Shown: positions 21,247-33,508, counted from the stretch's first letter. The stretch: 64,000 bases of DNA from Owenia fusiformis (GCA_903813345.2 CAIIXF020000008.1:24414822-24478821), one strand, 5' to 3'. Numbers and translations are program-made. The notes: generated by a model from the letters alone, not told the origin.

Positions 21247-22947
21247 CATAAAGTAATAATGCCACAAAATCATGTGTTCTAAGTTAAAGGATCAGGTATG
21301 GTATTGCAAAAAGCTTTCTGACAGCTTAATTTGTGACTTGGAGTATTTTCGGACCAATCATTCCATGTTTGACAATAGAACAGTTGTTATCTTCAATTTA
21401 GTCCAAAAATAATGAAAATCTCAATTGGATTATAGTGATTAATTATGGATAAGCCTCAGGTTTTCAAAAATTAGAAAAATGATCTCAATTTCCCAATTTG
21501 GAGCAAAAGTAGATTGCAATAAAAGGTAACATTTATCTACATCATGAGGGGTTTCACTAGAATTTCTCACAACAGGCTAAATAAATGAAAACAACAGGCA
21601 AAATTAATGGAAATCATAAATTTAACATGGAAAAATTGAAAAGTCCCTAGAAGAATAACAGGGCATTTTGTAAAACAACCGGTAAAAATTGCCTGCATAT
21701 AAACAAGACGTCATTCTTGTGTCCGGGCTATATCTCAAATACTGGATGACGGATTTGGTTCAAATTTTATAGGCTTATGCCTTATAGGTGTAGGATCTCT
21801 GTCCGAGAAGGAATTTCTTATATGGCGGCTGAGTTCAAAATGGTTGCCATTTTTGTAAAACATTAATCTTGGATAACTCAAATACTAGTTCACGGATTTA
21901 ATTCGAATTTAAGATGGCAGCTGAATTTCAAAATGGCGGCCATTTTTCGTAACTCAAGTACCAATAGACGGATTTGACTCAAATTTTATATGCTGATACT
22001 TAGGGATCAGTATTTAAGCTTTAATTCACTTCATCCTTGAACACAAGATGTCAGTAATTTCTCCATTAACCTTTTGAATCCCAGGCTCTAAAATCTGTTT
22101 AAACCAGAGCATTTTTCATTTTTGCCATCTTTTGACAGTTTATCACATAGGAGACAACTTGAGATGCTCGACTTAGTAAAATTATATGGCAGAGATCATT
22201 TCTACACATTTTAAACAATTTTGTGTAAATTAGATGAAAATTGTTTAAATTGCAATTTTACTGAAAATTTTGTGACAGATTTTCTTGTCACTCTGTGTTT
22301 CAAGGTCATTTCTGAGGTGACGAGAAATTTCGTCACTCCAGGAAGTCAAGAGGTTAATAGGAAGGGCAGATTCGATTTAAAGTGAACAGAAGGACAAAGT
22401 ATAAGAACGCCAAATGTTAAAATAGCATTATAGTGATAAAAGAATTGACAAAATTTTTAAAATTACCTCCTTTTTCAAGTTGCAATCATTTTTATAGATT
22501 ATATTGATAGATTTAATATCACTAAATATGTTTTTGCTTGTTTGTTCATCCTTGAACACAAGATGTTAATGTTTATCATTTATTTTGAGATTTAAGCAGG
22601 GGTCCTTTTTTTAATATATCATAATCATTTTAAAAGATTTCTTGTGAATAGATAAGTACAAAAAGCATAATACTCGTATATAATTTCAACTGAAAAATTA
22701 GATCAAAATGGAATCCAAGTTCACAGTGGGGAATATAACTCATCAAACACTGTATAATTTTTTAAAAGCTTATTGTTACAGCTTAATGTTTTTAATTTGC
22801 TTCTGTTAGTTAAGATTATATATCATTGACCATTTATGAATTTTTGAGCACAAACAAATGGGGGGGGCATTGACCTCCACTTGGGGATCTTTATTACTTA
22901 TATGATTTCAATATTACAATAATGTCGGTATCATTATAAACAGGCAC
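21247..22947. other. Intron DNA with a family A/D fragment
   Basis: Positions 21705-22015 hold a diverged repeat body (GTCCGGGCTATATCTCAAAT, AAGATGGCAGC, AAAATGGCGGCC). 'TTGAACACAAGATGT' occurs twice (22037 and 22552). Elsewhere it is AT-rich with no coding signal. Confidence 0.4.
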
Positions 22948-22950
22948 TTA

Positions 22951-23452
22951 AGGCCCGGTCACACCGCCTAAACGTTGCTGGAGCGTTCCTTGAATGTTGA
23001 AAAAAATTATCAACGCTCGTAAACGTTCACAACCGTTTAACAAAAGTTGGCATCCGTTAACGCAACGCTGTAAACGCTCGGCCAACACGGATGTTTCTCG
23101 AGTGGCTATAAATACGTGGAGAAATGCACCACTGAATAGATCCGTTCAGCTCAGTAGTCAAACGCGATATGCTGCTAAACCAACGCTGCTGCTATTTATA
23201 CCCCCGCCGAAGCAACGCTCTCATGCGCAGAACGCCGCTATACCAACGCTCGCATTACCGCTAAACAAACGCTAGCTACCGCTCGCAACTGCTTAACCAA
23301 CGCTAAAGCAACGCCGACTTCAGCGGTGCACCGCTAAGCCAACACCCTTGTTTTTGTTTTTTTCCCCATTTTGTGCGCGTTGACGAGCGTTGATGAATTT
23401 TTTCAACGTTCAAGGAATGCTCCAGCAACGTCCGGGCGGTGTGACCGGGCCT
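22951..23452. mobile_element. MITE with TTA target duplication
   Basis: A 502-bp element starting AGGCCCGGTCACACCGCC and ending with its inverse GGCGGTGTGACCGGGCCT. It is flanked by TTA on both sides (22948-22950 and 23453-23455). The longer arms also match: ACGTTGCTGGAGCGTTCCTT at the left end pairs with the right end. The interior is rich in repeated AACGCT/AGCGTT words and much more GC-rich than its surroundings. The 3-bp TWA target fits PIF/Harbinger-type MITEs. The 93-codon frame inside is a repeat translation. Confidence 0.82.
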
Positions 23453-23455
23453 TTA

Positions 23456-25566
23456 CACTAAATACTTTGACAGCAAGAAGATTTATACAATTTATACTGC
23501 AAAATGAGATAACAATGGGCAAATCACAATGATTGGTATAACTAATCAAATGTTAACTTCTTAAGCTTAGTATCATATCCTAACAATTTAAATTGGTTTA
23601 AATTGTTATAATTGAATCATTTGCAGTTTCTGAATTTTTCGAATATCTTATAATGGTTCAGATTTTCATTAATTGAAGATTTAATTCAAGTGTAATTCAA
23701 AAAGATGAATATTTTTGTGGATAGTTCTCAGATCAATTACTATTATTACCACCTTTCCTGGCATGTTGTAGGGGTATTTATGCTAGTTTAGAAGGCATTT
23801 ATATTACTATATCGATCTGAGCAATATGTGACATCATAGTGGCGGGCCAATAATGCATTAACACCCAGCAATTTTCCCCGGGAAATGAGATATCGTTCAA
23901 TGCATATGACTTTTGCTATTTCAGCCCCGGGCATTAATGGTGGTAATAATACTAATAAAATCATTTCTGCGGGCAATATTAAACAAATACTGGAAGATCA
24001 GGAGCTGGATATGGCAGAATACCTGTTCGAGAAAACAATATTGGGCGAGTTGGTATTAATTAATTTCAATAGAAAGTTGTAGCATTGCTTATGGGATAGT
24101 TTATTTTCTACTTAATAAAATAATCAGGGTAAAAGCTTTTCTATTACTAAAGTTATGTGCTTGCAGAGATAGCCCGTATCACAAAAATCATATATCCTTT
24201 CACCCCACATCAAATCATTTAAAGAACATACAAGATAAAATATAGGGTTTATATGTATCACTGAAAATATGATTCTCCGTTCATTGCAGGGCAGCTATAT
24301 ACCATTAATTATCCATTAGTTTTACTCAAAAAGGTATCTGACATTCTTAATCCTCCTCATTCTGCCAAAAATGTTTTCTGACATTCTAAATCCTCCTCAT
24401 TCTGCCAGTCTCAGGTACAAAAAGTTGGCAATTAAGTTTTGAAGACTAGTGCCTACTGCTTATGATTCATTTGTTTTTATGTCAATCTCTACAGGAGGTT
24501 AATCCAATTTGATGAATGATAATCTTATGAAATCCTAATTTACTGATTATCAAATTAATTAGTGGTAACATCACATGTTGATCTCTACAGGAGGTTAATC
24601 CAATTTGCTATATGGTAATCTGTTAAAATTCTAATTTGCCAATTATCACGTTATTACCTGTTTTCATACCCAGATATCACTGTAGGAGTTTAATAGTGTT
24701 AACATAAGTATCTGTGACGAAGTCATAGCTGACCTCGTTGGTCAGTCTACTTGTTTCACTTCACATCAGTTGATGTCACAATGATCTTATTCTGTTACTC
24801 ATATTTATAATTATTGCGTTATTTTGATTAGTTTATATTTGTATTATAACTATTGTTTTAGTGATCTTTGAACCCAGTGTGATATTTCACAATATCAACA
24901 GTTTAATTTCCTATGTTTTATCATCATATTAGAGCAGTTTTTAGGCATGAACTATATCTAGAGCCAATCAAACGAACGGATTATTCTTGAGATATGAGTG
25001 ACAGAAATGATACATGAAGTCAACTGATGGGAAATTTTGCAATGTTTAGTTAAGATGTTTATAAGTTTCGATAGTTTTTGGCATCATCTTGAAGACTGCA
25101 AATTTCTGATAAACAAAGTAGAAAGCGATTAAACCTAACGACCTGGAGTACAACTGACCAAAACATCAATACTGCTGTATATACTTTGCAAATGTTTATA
25201 CCTTTATTATCTACATCACATTTTACGAATAATTGTATACTTTTTAGGGTGAAAATTGACTTATAAATATGTGTATCGAACATAAATTAGATAATGAGTT
25301 AAATTAGATAATTAGATTAAGCATCCAGAGTTCATGAGACGAGGCTCAGAGGTTTTGTCTAGACATTCCTTTCCCACCAAATTCTGCCAAATTCTCAAAC
25401 TTTCGGTAAACATTCAAGATTCGTGGGCAGAAAATCATCACTATTCCTTATTGACTTTCTATAAAATTAAACATTTATTTTTAGGCCAATTTTAGTTAAT
25501 GGGATTTCCTAATATTTTATTGGTTAAGACCTCTTATTTCGGCTCTGCCCACCTCAAAATTAAGAT
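23456..25566. other. Intron DNA with short direct repeats
   Basis: Two short tandem repeats are visible: TCTGACATTCTTAATCCTCC twice (24338 and 24374), and CTCTACAGGAGGTTAATCCA twice (24487 and 24582, about 95 bp apart). A 23885-24082 frame lies after a good AG acceptor at 23924 but does not fit the TTLL phase. No other feature was recognised. Confidence 0.4.
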
Positions 25567-25567
25567 A

Positions 25568-25893
25568 CCCGTGTAGCTCAGCGGTAGCGCAGGTACCTCT
25601 TACGCAATAGGTCCCGGATTCGATCCCTGGTTCAGGCAAGACTAAATTTGCTTGTTTGCGTGAAGTACTTCAGGGTGTTTGACTGAGTGGTCCGCATCTC
25701 GTACAAAAAGGCTGTGGTGTGTACTTATATGTCTATGTATAAGTGCACATAAAAGAACACAGGGCTCCTTCAAGGAGGGGTTTCTGGGTCTATCTTCCAT
25801 GTTAATTACGTAAATTACGACCGTATATATATGGGACATACCCAAGAGGTATTGCTCACCTTCATTGGTGGTAAACAAAATACAATACAAAAG
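25568..25893 (+). repeat. tRNA-derived SINE
   Basis: The head looks like a tRNA promoter: A-box TAGCTCAGCGG (25574-25584) and B-box GGATTCGATCC (25616-25626), with spacing as in a tRNA gene. The acceptor arm does not pair, so it is not a functional tRNA. An unrelated body of about 250 bp (CATAAAAGAACACAGGGCTC) and an A-rich, CAAAATACAATACAAAA-like end follow. This is the usual SINE layout with internal pol III promoters. Confidence 0.7.
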
Positions 25894-26089
25894 AGGCATT
25901 TTTGGCATTGAAACCTCAGAACCTCGTTGCGTGAACTCGGGACTAACCAAAAACTGTAAGTAACTGATTGAAATGATATTTTTGGACTTTAACTTTTCTT
26001 TAATAAATTTATATTTTAAACTATATTTGTTTTCATGTTTTGTAAAAGATAGAGAGACTCAACTTCGCCACATATCAATATTGAAATTT

Positions 26090-26265
26090 ATGGAAAATTA
26101 ACTGTTCCACTGTTAAATTTTCAATATGGGGTGTTCACTGTTCAAGTTTAGAGGTGTTCCACTTACAGAGGTTCAATTAACATTAAGTCAATGGGTTTCT
26201 AAAACGTGACTTTGAAAAAGTGTTCCACTTAAAGAGGTGTTTCACTTAGCAGGTTCTACTGTATA
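26090..26265 (+). repeat. Half of a pogo/Tc1-like MITE
   Basis: Repeated 'GTGTTCCACTTA' units end in GCAGGTTCTACTG before TA (26260-26265), similar to the ends of the complete element at 56224-57112. The left terminus is not visible. A comparable half end (GCAGGTTTTACTG-TA) occurs at about 19325-19339. Confidence 0.5.
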
Positions 26266-26560
26266 GTCAGACAGGCGATCTTATTTTCAATTAAACAGAT
26301 AAAACCAATATGTCATCCTTCCCAAAAACTGATTCATAAGTAGATAATCCGTTGTAAACTTCAAAAAAAAACCAGAAAAAACCCGGAAGACTGCAGATTT
26401 CATGTAATGATTTACATTCATGTAAACAAGTAAAGTACATATAATCCCCATATGAAACACTGGCCTACGTGACATGTAATAACATGTTCAAACTGAAATA
26501 TAGAATATTTTCAACATAGCATTTGCTTCTGTGTTCTGTATGCCCCTCTGTATTCCTGCT

Positions 26561-26841
26561 TAATAAGGCAATGTATCTTCAAATAAAACCTTAGCCAAGT
26601 AGATTAGAGTCTCTCGAACACTTTTGTAAATAGCTTTTACAAGCAATTTTGTTTGTGAATCTCAAATTTTGTCTTCCCGATTTCAGTCATGAATTACGTC
26701 AATTTCCCCTGCAAACTTTTGGTAGACATTGTTATTCACGGACGGCCAAACGTGTCAGGAACACATAGATACTTGAATGATCTTTATTGGACATCAGGTT
26801 GCAGAGAAATCGTAATTTTACTGAGTGGCTTCACGAAAAAA
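26561..26841 (-). mobile_element. TA-flanked MITE, one end lost
   Basis: Inverted-orientation relative of the element at 38457-38754. Shared words include CTCAAATTTTGTCTTCCCGA, AATCTTTGATT-type inner segments and the end GAGTGGCTTCACGAAAAAA before TA at 26842. The left terminal repeat is deleted. It lies about 11.6 kb from its relative, in the same gene. Confidence 0.65.
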
Positions 26842-26843
26842 TA

Positions 26844-28677
26844 AAAAGTCTGTACGCCTTGTTAACGTTGTTAAGTTCAATGAAGTAATAAGTAGAATAC
26901 CTGGATGTATTTTATCTGTTTTCACTTTAAATTTAAGTGATCATGGATGCAGTATGCATTTGAAACGTTTAAAATAAAAATAAAATACAGTCTGTGACAA
27001 TGAACACTAATTAAAGGAATCTAAGATCATGGTTTCCACGGGTCAGAAACTACATTTTGACCATTTACACCCAGAATACTGCACGTCAGACAAAAATTTT
27101 CTAAAGAATCACGTAAAACTACATAAGAAAAATGTAATTTCATTTTGTTCACAAAGTGCAACATTTTTGGCTGCTAGCTTACTACCTATACATACAGTAG
27201 TACATGTTAAAATAAAGTCTGAAATATATATTTATAGATGCAGTCACTGAAGCAAATGCATACAGAACTAAGCTACTCCCATAAAGACACATTGATGAAC
27301 TACTTGAAAATGAATGGTAGGAACCTTTACTAAGCTTATCACATGAAATTTACTTTAGTAAAGTAGATGTGTTTTATACTTTATTACCACTATTATCTGT
27401 GTCATTTGTCAAAAAGATTAATTCTTCCGTGTATTTTATTCTTTGCTATATTTATCAATCTGGAAGTGAAAATAAAAGATATAGCAATTTCTTTAAACCT
27501 TCTTTAAATGTTGTTTCTATATAATCAAAGGAAGTTCATCAGAGATATAGAGAAGCTGTCCATCCAACTGTCCTTTCATTCGTCCATTCATGTGTCTGGG
27601 CGATAACTCAAATACTGGCAAACAGATTTGATTCAATTTTATAAGCTTATGCCTTATGGGAGTAGGACCTCTGTTCATGAAAGAATTTTCAATAGCTGTT
27701 CAAGATGGCTGCTATTTATCAAAACATGTTTTGTATCGTAATTGCATCCTCCGATCACAGGGCTTCAAAATCCAGAATATATTCTTTCTTTTTACCCCCT
27801 GCAATAAGCAGTTAGCATTTCCCCGATTAAGAACTCGCAATCTGATTGGCTGTCGCAACACTGCGACAGAAATCATGTATAAGTCATTGCGCATAATCAT
27901 TTTTGTCGCCATTTTTTTCTAAAAAGATACGAAAAATCTAAATTACGTTTTGTCCTAATATGGTCTACATATTTGATTGAAGTCTTTGATAGGGGATCAT
28001 TTATCTTTTTTAGTGTTCTAAATCCACCATACTATTTCAAGACCTCATGATCTCAAGCCTCTATACTGCTCGTCCCATAAAAGGCATTACTACTCGCCTA
28101 TTGTCATACTTGATGGAGATAAAAGATGCTTTCAAATGGCGACAAAAATGCCCCATCAACAAAATATGACATTATTTTTTAAAAGGTTGTTACAATGAAA
28201 TTAATGAGGCATTTACCATTTAAAAAAATTTGTATGTTAGGAATTCTTTAAAGTTTATTCTGTGAAAATTTCATGAAAAAATATTCAAAAATGAGAAAGT
28301 TATTGAGAAAATAGAGAGGCATGACTTGTTCTGGCCAGGCTACTATATTATTATTACACTTAGTATGCATGTGCTCAAATATAATCCAATTTAGTTCCAA
28401 TTGGAAAAAAATTAACAGATTAAACTTCCTTTAAACGTTGTCAAAATGCACTAAATTAATTGTTTGAATCATTTGTAGAAAAGTCACTGTTGTAATTGTA
28501 TTTATTTACTTTGACAAAAAATGTTGAGAACAAGCACTTCAAGCACTTCTTTTATTAATAAAACAGTGATTCAAGTTAAATCAAAATGCTTTACTTAATC
28601 CATTGAGAAAAAATGTCTTCTAAATTCATAAAAAATATTGAGGCTTATTTGAGTCACATTATAACATGAAAACATTA
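26844..28677. other. Intron DNA with a family-A fragment
   Basis: A worn family-A head and body occurs at 27530-27720 (GAAGTTCATCAGAGATATAG, TCGTCCATTCATGTG, GGGCGATAACTCAAATACTG, AAGATGGCTGC). The frames at 27029-27250 and 27656-27922 are not recognisable as proteins. Nothing else is supported. Confidence 0.4.
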
Positions 28678-29794
28678 CAGGGTGTCTGGAAAGTAAAGAT
28701 ACAAATACTCTAATTTTAATAGATTTTGGTTTTTGTAATGACATTGCTACAGATTGTAGAGGAACTATATTACAATACATCTACCAACTTTTATAACATA
28801 TAGTCTAAACGCGTTAAAGTTATGGTTGTCATAGTTACGGTGGTGAGGGGTATGCGGAGCAGTTCCAGGATATTGCTAAATTGTGATGAATTGCAAAAAT
28901 ATAACCATTTGAAACAGTGTTTATTATTATATTTTTATCAATGTTTTGTTTGATATTGTATTCTTGCTGCCATAGTATTCTCTTTAGTATAATGATATCA
29001 TTGATACATATCATAACTATGTAATGTCACCAGTATAATCATAGAAAAAGTATATGAGTGCTTAGAAAAGGGGTCCCTAGATTAATAGGAAAATCAACAG
29101 TCCACCTCTTCAGTCAATGCACCAATTCACAAAGGAAAAGAAAACAATCTCACAATTGGATGCCTTGACATTAAACCAGTTTTGCACAATGGCCCATATA
29201 TTTTCCCTGATAATGGCCCGTTGGACTTCTACATTAATGAATATTTAATATATATTAAATATATATTATATATATATATTATATATAAAAATATATTTAA
29301 TATATTAAAGCAATATTTGTTAGAAGCTCAACATAAAAATGAGACTGGGCTGAAAGCCAATGTTATCAACAATCTTAGAGATTGAAAGCAGTGGATTTGT
29401 CAAGTCTTTGAATCTCTGGTCAAAATGCACAAATAATATTTAAATAATGGTGGGAAATACATAATACTGGATAAAGTAGTGTCAAATGAATAAATAATGT
29501 TACAGTACTAATCCTTTGCTGTCTGTGGTACATAATCTGATGTATAATAGCAACAGACGATGGAGTGTCAAGATGATATGAACAGGTGAAAAGAATTATA
29601 AAACATAATTGTGACGCTGCTCCACATGCCTGTGACTCCTGTTACCATAACAACCATAACTTTTTTATTTTGAAACAATTTGTCATGACAGTTGCAGGAT
29701 AAATTATTATAATGTCATCTGTAGCAATTTCATATCACAACAGGTTAATCTATTGAAATTAGAGCATTTGTATCTTTACTTTCCAAACACCCTG
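28678..29794. mobile_element. Mariner-type element with TA flanks
   Basis: Inverted ends of about 40 bp (CAGGGTGTCTGGAAAGTAAA at 28678, the inverse at 29794) are bordered by TA on both sides (28676-28677 and 29795-29796). The middle contains an AT palindromic tract (29240-29310). No transposase frame is recognisable, so this is a degraded or non-autonomous copy. Confidence 0.8.
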
Positions 29795-29923
29795 TATTAT
29801 ACAAACTCAATTTGTTTTCCTAATATGCACCCATAATACTGGAAATAACTCAGAGTTGTCTTCGGTACCAGTTGACTAGGATGCATCTACAACATATGCT
29901 TTATGAAAGTTCTTGATTATCAG

Positions 29924-30032
29924 GTCGAGATGGTGCTAAGCTACAACGTATGATGTATGAAGGGGTATTAGAGGTACTACTCAACAAAGAGGAGAAATTG
30001 GTAGAATCCACCAACAACTACAAGTCCTCACT
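29924..30032 (+). CDS. TTLL gene exon 8
   Basis: Reads RDGAKLQRMMYEGVLEVLLN then KEEKLVESTNNYKSS, ending with a split Leu (phase 2). It needs one base from the missing exon before it; acceptor TTATCAG ends at 29923 and donor GTGAGT starts at 30033. It corresponds to the TTL helical stretch before the last catalytic motif. Confidence 0.88.
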
Positions 30033-30408
30033 GTGAGTTAAATGTAATCTCTTTATCCTGCATTCAAGTTGCACATCATTCCCTTTTAATCATTTTCTTT
30101 GACAAAGATGCTAACAGAATCAATCAATTATCGTGTGAATATAGTAAGTCTTCATAATATTGTGACTTTATTCCTAAAAATGTTTGGTCTATATATTAGA
30201 TCTTAATATGATTAAAATGTTTTGTTTAAATTATTTTTGTTCAACACTAACATTTTAGTAGATGTACTGCCACCCATGTACTATGTATGGATTATAGCAA
30301 ATCTAACTCTGAGTGAATAGAACTCTATGATCTGCATAGTTCAGTAGGAGGGAAAGAGTCCCATGCACCAAAATGAAATAAATCTTTAATTTGCAGTGTT
30401 AGACAAGG

Positions 30409-31645
30409 TTTTTAGCTCACATTGGTGAGCTATTGCAATCACTCACTTGTCCGTCTGTCAACAATTGGCCAGTTTTACAACCCTTGTCAACAGGATTCCT
30501 GTTTTAAGTTATTTTTGTTCAACATCAATATAGAAAACCTCCCACCTCCATGACTCCTGGTTCAAAAGCTCGCCTATTTTCAAAATGGCCACCATTTTTG
30601 TCTCCCGAAATTCACTTTTGTACCATTTGCTTTAAATCTGTGTCAATAGGATTCCCGTTTTAAATTATATTTGTTCAACATCTAAACTCCATTATGGCTC
30701 CTGGTTCAAAAACTCACCTATTTTCAAAATGGTCGCCATTTTTGTCTCGCGAAATTCACTTTTGGCCCATTTCCTAGCTTTACAAATAATTTCAGGTGTC
30801 CTGCATTGTAAAAAGCCATGTCACTGTGAAGAGTACGGTAGTTGTATGAAATAATTTTGTTACAAAAAATCGGCAAAGAATTTTATCCGTTTTTCTTATT
30901 TTCAGCCATTTTAGTTAACACTGATTTGTCCATCTATCTTGCGAAATCCATTTTTGGACCATTTGCCTTAAAACTTCTGTCAAAAGGATTCCCGTTTTAA
31001 GTTATATTTGTTCAACATCAATACAGAAAACTCCCTTCTGACTCCTGGTTTAAAAGCTCGCCTATTTTCAAAATGGTCGCCATTTTTGTCTCGCAGAATT
31101 CACTTTTGGCCCATTTTCTAGCTTCACAAATAATTTCAGGTGTCCTGCATTGAAAAATCCATGTCACTGTAAAGAGTAGTTGTATGAAATAAAAACATTT
31201 TTCGGCAAATAGTTATATCCATTTTTTTATTTTCAGCCATTTTAGTTAACATTGATTTGTCCATATATTTTGAGAAATCCACCTTTGGACCATTTGTCTT
31301 AAAACTTCTGTCGATAGGATTCCTGTTTTAAGTTATTTTTGTTCAACATCAATACAGAAAACTCCCCTTTGACTTCTTGGTTCAAAAACTTGCCTATTGT
31401 CAAAGTGGTTGCCATTTTTGTCTTGCGAAATTCACTTGTGGCCCATTTCCTAGCTTTACAAATAACTTTAGGTGTCCCGCATTCTAAAAAGTCATGTCAC
31501 TGTAAAGAGCAATTGTATGAAACAATTTTGTTACAAAAAATCGGCAAACATTACATCCATTTTTCTTTATTTTCTGCCATTTTAGCCATTATTTTTTACT
31601 TTTGAGCAACACTATGTGAGCCCAGTACCCATGGTACTATTTATT
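30409..31645 (+). repeat. Family-B element with tandem units
   Basis: Head hairpin AGCTCACATTGGTGAGCT (30413-30430), then CCGTCTGTCAACAATTGG. Several tandem units of variable spacing follow; each has 'AGGATTCCCGTTTTAAGTTA', 'TCAACATCAATACAGAAAAC' and AAAATGGTCGCCATTTTTGT. Tail: ATGTGAGC (31614-31621, inverse of the head GCTCACAT) and hairpin AGTACC-CAT-GGTACT (31624-31638). No coding capacity. Confidence 0.72.
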
Positions 31646-31964
31646 TCTTCAAAAGATCTCTCTGTACTATAAAGTGTGGTAGGTATTTTGTATTAAAAGT
31701 ATTCTGACAAGTCTTTCCTTTGTAACTTTTTATGCTGAATCCAAAAACATGGTTTTTGTAAATGAAATACATGGACATTGTATAAAATAATCCATTGCTC
31801 AGATTGTTAAACTGGCTTCATTAATTTTGCATTAAACACTATTACAAAAGGTTGCATATTTGGTAAAATTAGATCCCCTTTTTTGATTGCTCAGAGGGTT
31901 AAACTGGCTTCATTATCCCACCAAACGAAGTTCAAGAATATGTAATTTATACATCTACAAGGCA

Positions 31965-33486
31965 TATAAAAAAAAACGCAACAAGTAGTGATCTCGTAAC
32001 ATCACAAAACTAGTGATGACTACATCAATTTCATTCAATGTACCTTAAAGCCACGTCTCTCCTCTTTGCAATGATATGTCATTCATTCACATGTGGTAAT
32101 GGTTGGGTGAGAAATCCTTCCATTTGCTCAGTGGGTCAAAATCGGCTCTGGACCAAGTTTTAAAGGGTTCCGATTAGCATCCCGTATAAAAACAATATGG
32201 CGGCTCCAGGCGAATCGACTGGATCAGTCCATTTTTAAGAAATAAGGGGAGTTCTGTAAAATCCAGTTTATTGAAATTGTCTTTGAGATAAAGTAATCCG
32301 TTTATAATGATTTTGAAAACATTATCCATAGAGTGATTGCGTTCAAAGAATATGTACAACAGCCAATTTAAATCCTTGTATTAGAACTGCTTTGTTTCAT
32401 TTGTAGGATATTTCATATACCAAGTTGTGTGCTATTACGTTATGGGGAAATTTAGATGTCAATTTTTCCTAATTATACACAAATAGAAGATCCTGAAATT
32501 GATTTGTCAAAATAAAAATCACCGTTTTATAAATATGTGACGATCTATAATATACTTATGCTATATAACAGTTAGAGGTGTTGACACAACGACCTCGAGC
32601 CTGTGAACCCTTGAGTATTATTCCGGGATCGGGCCTTTTATACTAAACAGTGAGCAACACCAGAAACGAGCGTTCGATTTGCTAAACGATATGCTTTAAA
32701 TATGCCCTTTAAATAGAAAAAATCAGTGCAAGGGCGAAGTGCCAATGGAAGTTCCCCTGACTTGAATTGTTGTGCCTTTTTCTTTTGGAGCTATCTCAGG
32801 AGCATCTGTGCTCACAATTCCTCCACCAGATATTGCAAAACCTCGAGAAAGAATTGCCCATGGGCTGCTTTTCTCTGCTTTAACCCACAGAGGACTCAGG
32901 GCTGAACCATGCATGACATGGACAGATGAGCGTATCTTTATGTGCAAGGAAGTGGTGGTAATTTGGAGGGGTATAGGATGTATTTTTTCAAGAGTATGAG
33001 TATGAACACTTTACTGTCTATGCCACACCTGTCACACCTTTTTCCAATAGCCCCTATGCCCCTTGTACTGACTTTTGCAATGTTTAAAACTTGGGTCCGA
33101 GCTGAATTTTGCCCCACTTTGCAAAATTAATGATTATTTGGCCAGAGATTCCCTGTGAATGAATGATATTCCATTGCAAAGAGGAGTTATTTGGGTTTTT
33201 GGTACATTGAATGAAAATGATGCAGTCAGCATTGGTTTTATGTTTTTTTTCAATATTTCATCAGGCTCTGTACACTGACTTTTGCGATGTTTATAACTTG
33301 GCCCGAAGCTAATTTTGGCCCACTTTGCAAATGGAATGATTACTCGCCCAACCATGACCAAATATCAATGAATGATATATCATTGTAAAGAGGCACATGG
33401 CTTTATGGAGCATTGAATGAAATCAATGCTGTTAACACTGGTTCTGTGCTTTTCTGAGAAAACAATCTGTTGCGTTTTTTTTTATA
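31965..33486. mobile_element. Element with long inverted arms next to exon 9
   Basis: Both ends read ATAAAAAAAAACGCAACA in inverted orientation, and about 195 bp of each arm match as reverse complements (TCAATTTCATTCAATG, AATGATATGTCATTCATTC, CATTTGCTCAGTGGG-like words on the left and their inverses on the right). On the right the arm is partly repeated (TGACTTTTGCAATGTTT at 33070 and again at 33278). A 545-bp TTAA-flanked element is nested inside. Its right end is only 22 bases from exon 9. Confidence 0.72.
32164..32708 (-). mobile_element. TTAA-flanked non-autonomous element, copy 1
   Basis: Flanked by TTAA on both sides (32160-32163 and 32709-32712), with ends AGGGTTCCG and CATATGCCCT-like. 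About 95% or more of it matches, inverted, the element at 43923-44495 that is also bordered by TTAA. It carries a 61-codon minus-strand frame (32359-32174) that is nearly the same protein in both copies. Confidence 0.75.
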
Positions 33487-33508
33487 CGCACTGTATATTC
33501 TATTCCAG

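Noticed and set aside
22994-23275. 93-codon basic frame
   Set aside because: Lies wholly within the palindromic TTA-flanked MITE and is composed of AACGCT word translations.
23885-24082. Candidate missing TTLL exon after the AG at 23924
   Set aside because: In phase 0 the translation is not TTL-like and soon stops. The protein-like frame needs a different entry phase than exon 7 provides, and no donor in the required phase follows.
25568-25640. Functional tRNA gene
   Set aside because: A and B boxes are present but the acceptor stem does not pair and the sequence continues into a SINE body.
29182-29385. 67-codon frame rich in Tyr/Ile
   Set aside because: Spans the AT palindromic tract inside a mariner-type element; low-complexity translation.
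32723-32947. Minus-strand frame (AILSRGFAISGGGIVSTDAP) faintly like the C-terminus of bacterial exonuclease VII large subunit
   Set aside because: The resemblance is limited to a few residues, the DNA is inside a transposable element with repeated arms, and there is no sign of bacterial sequence around it.
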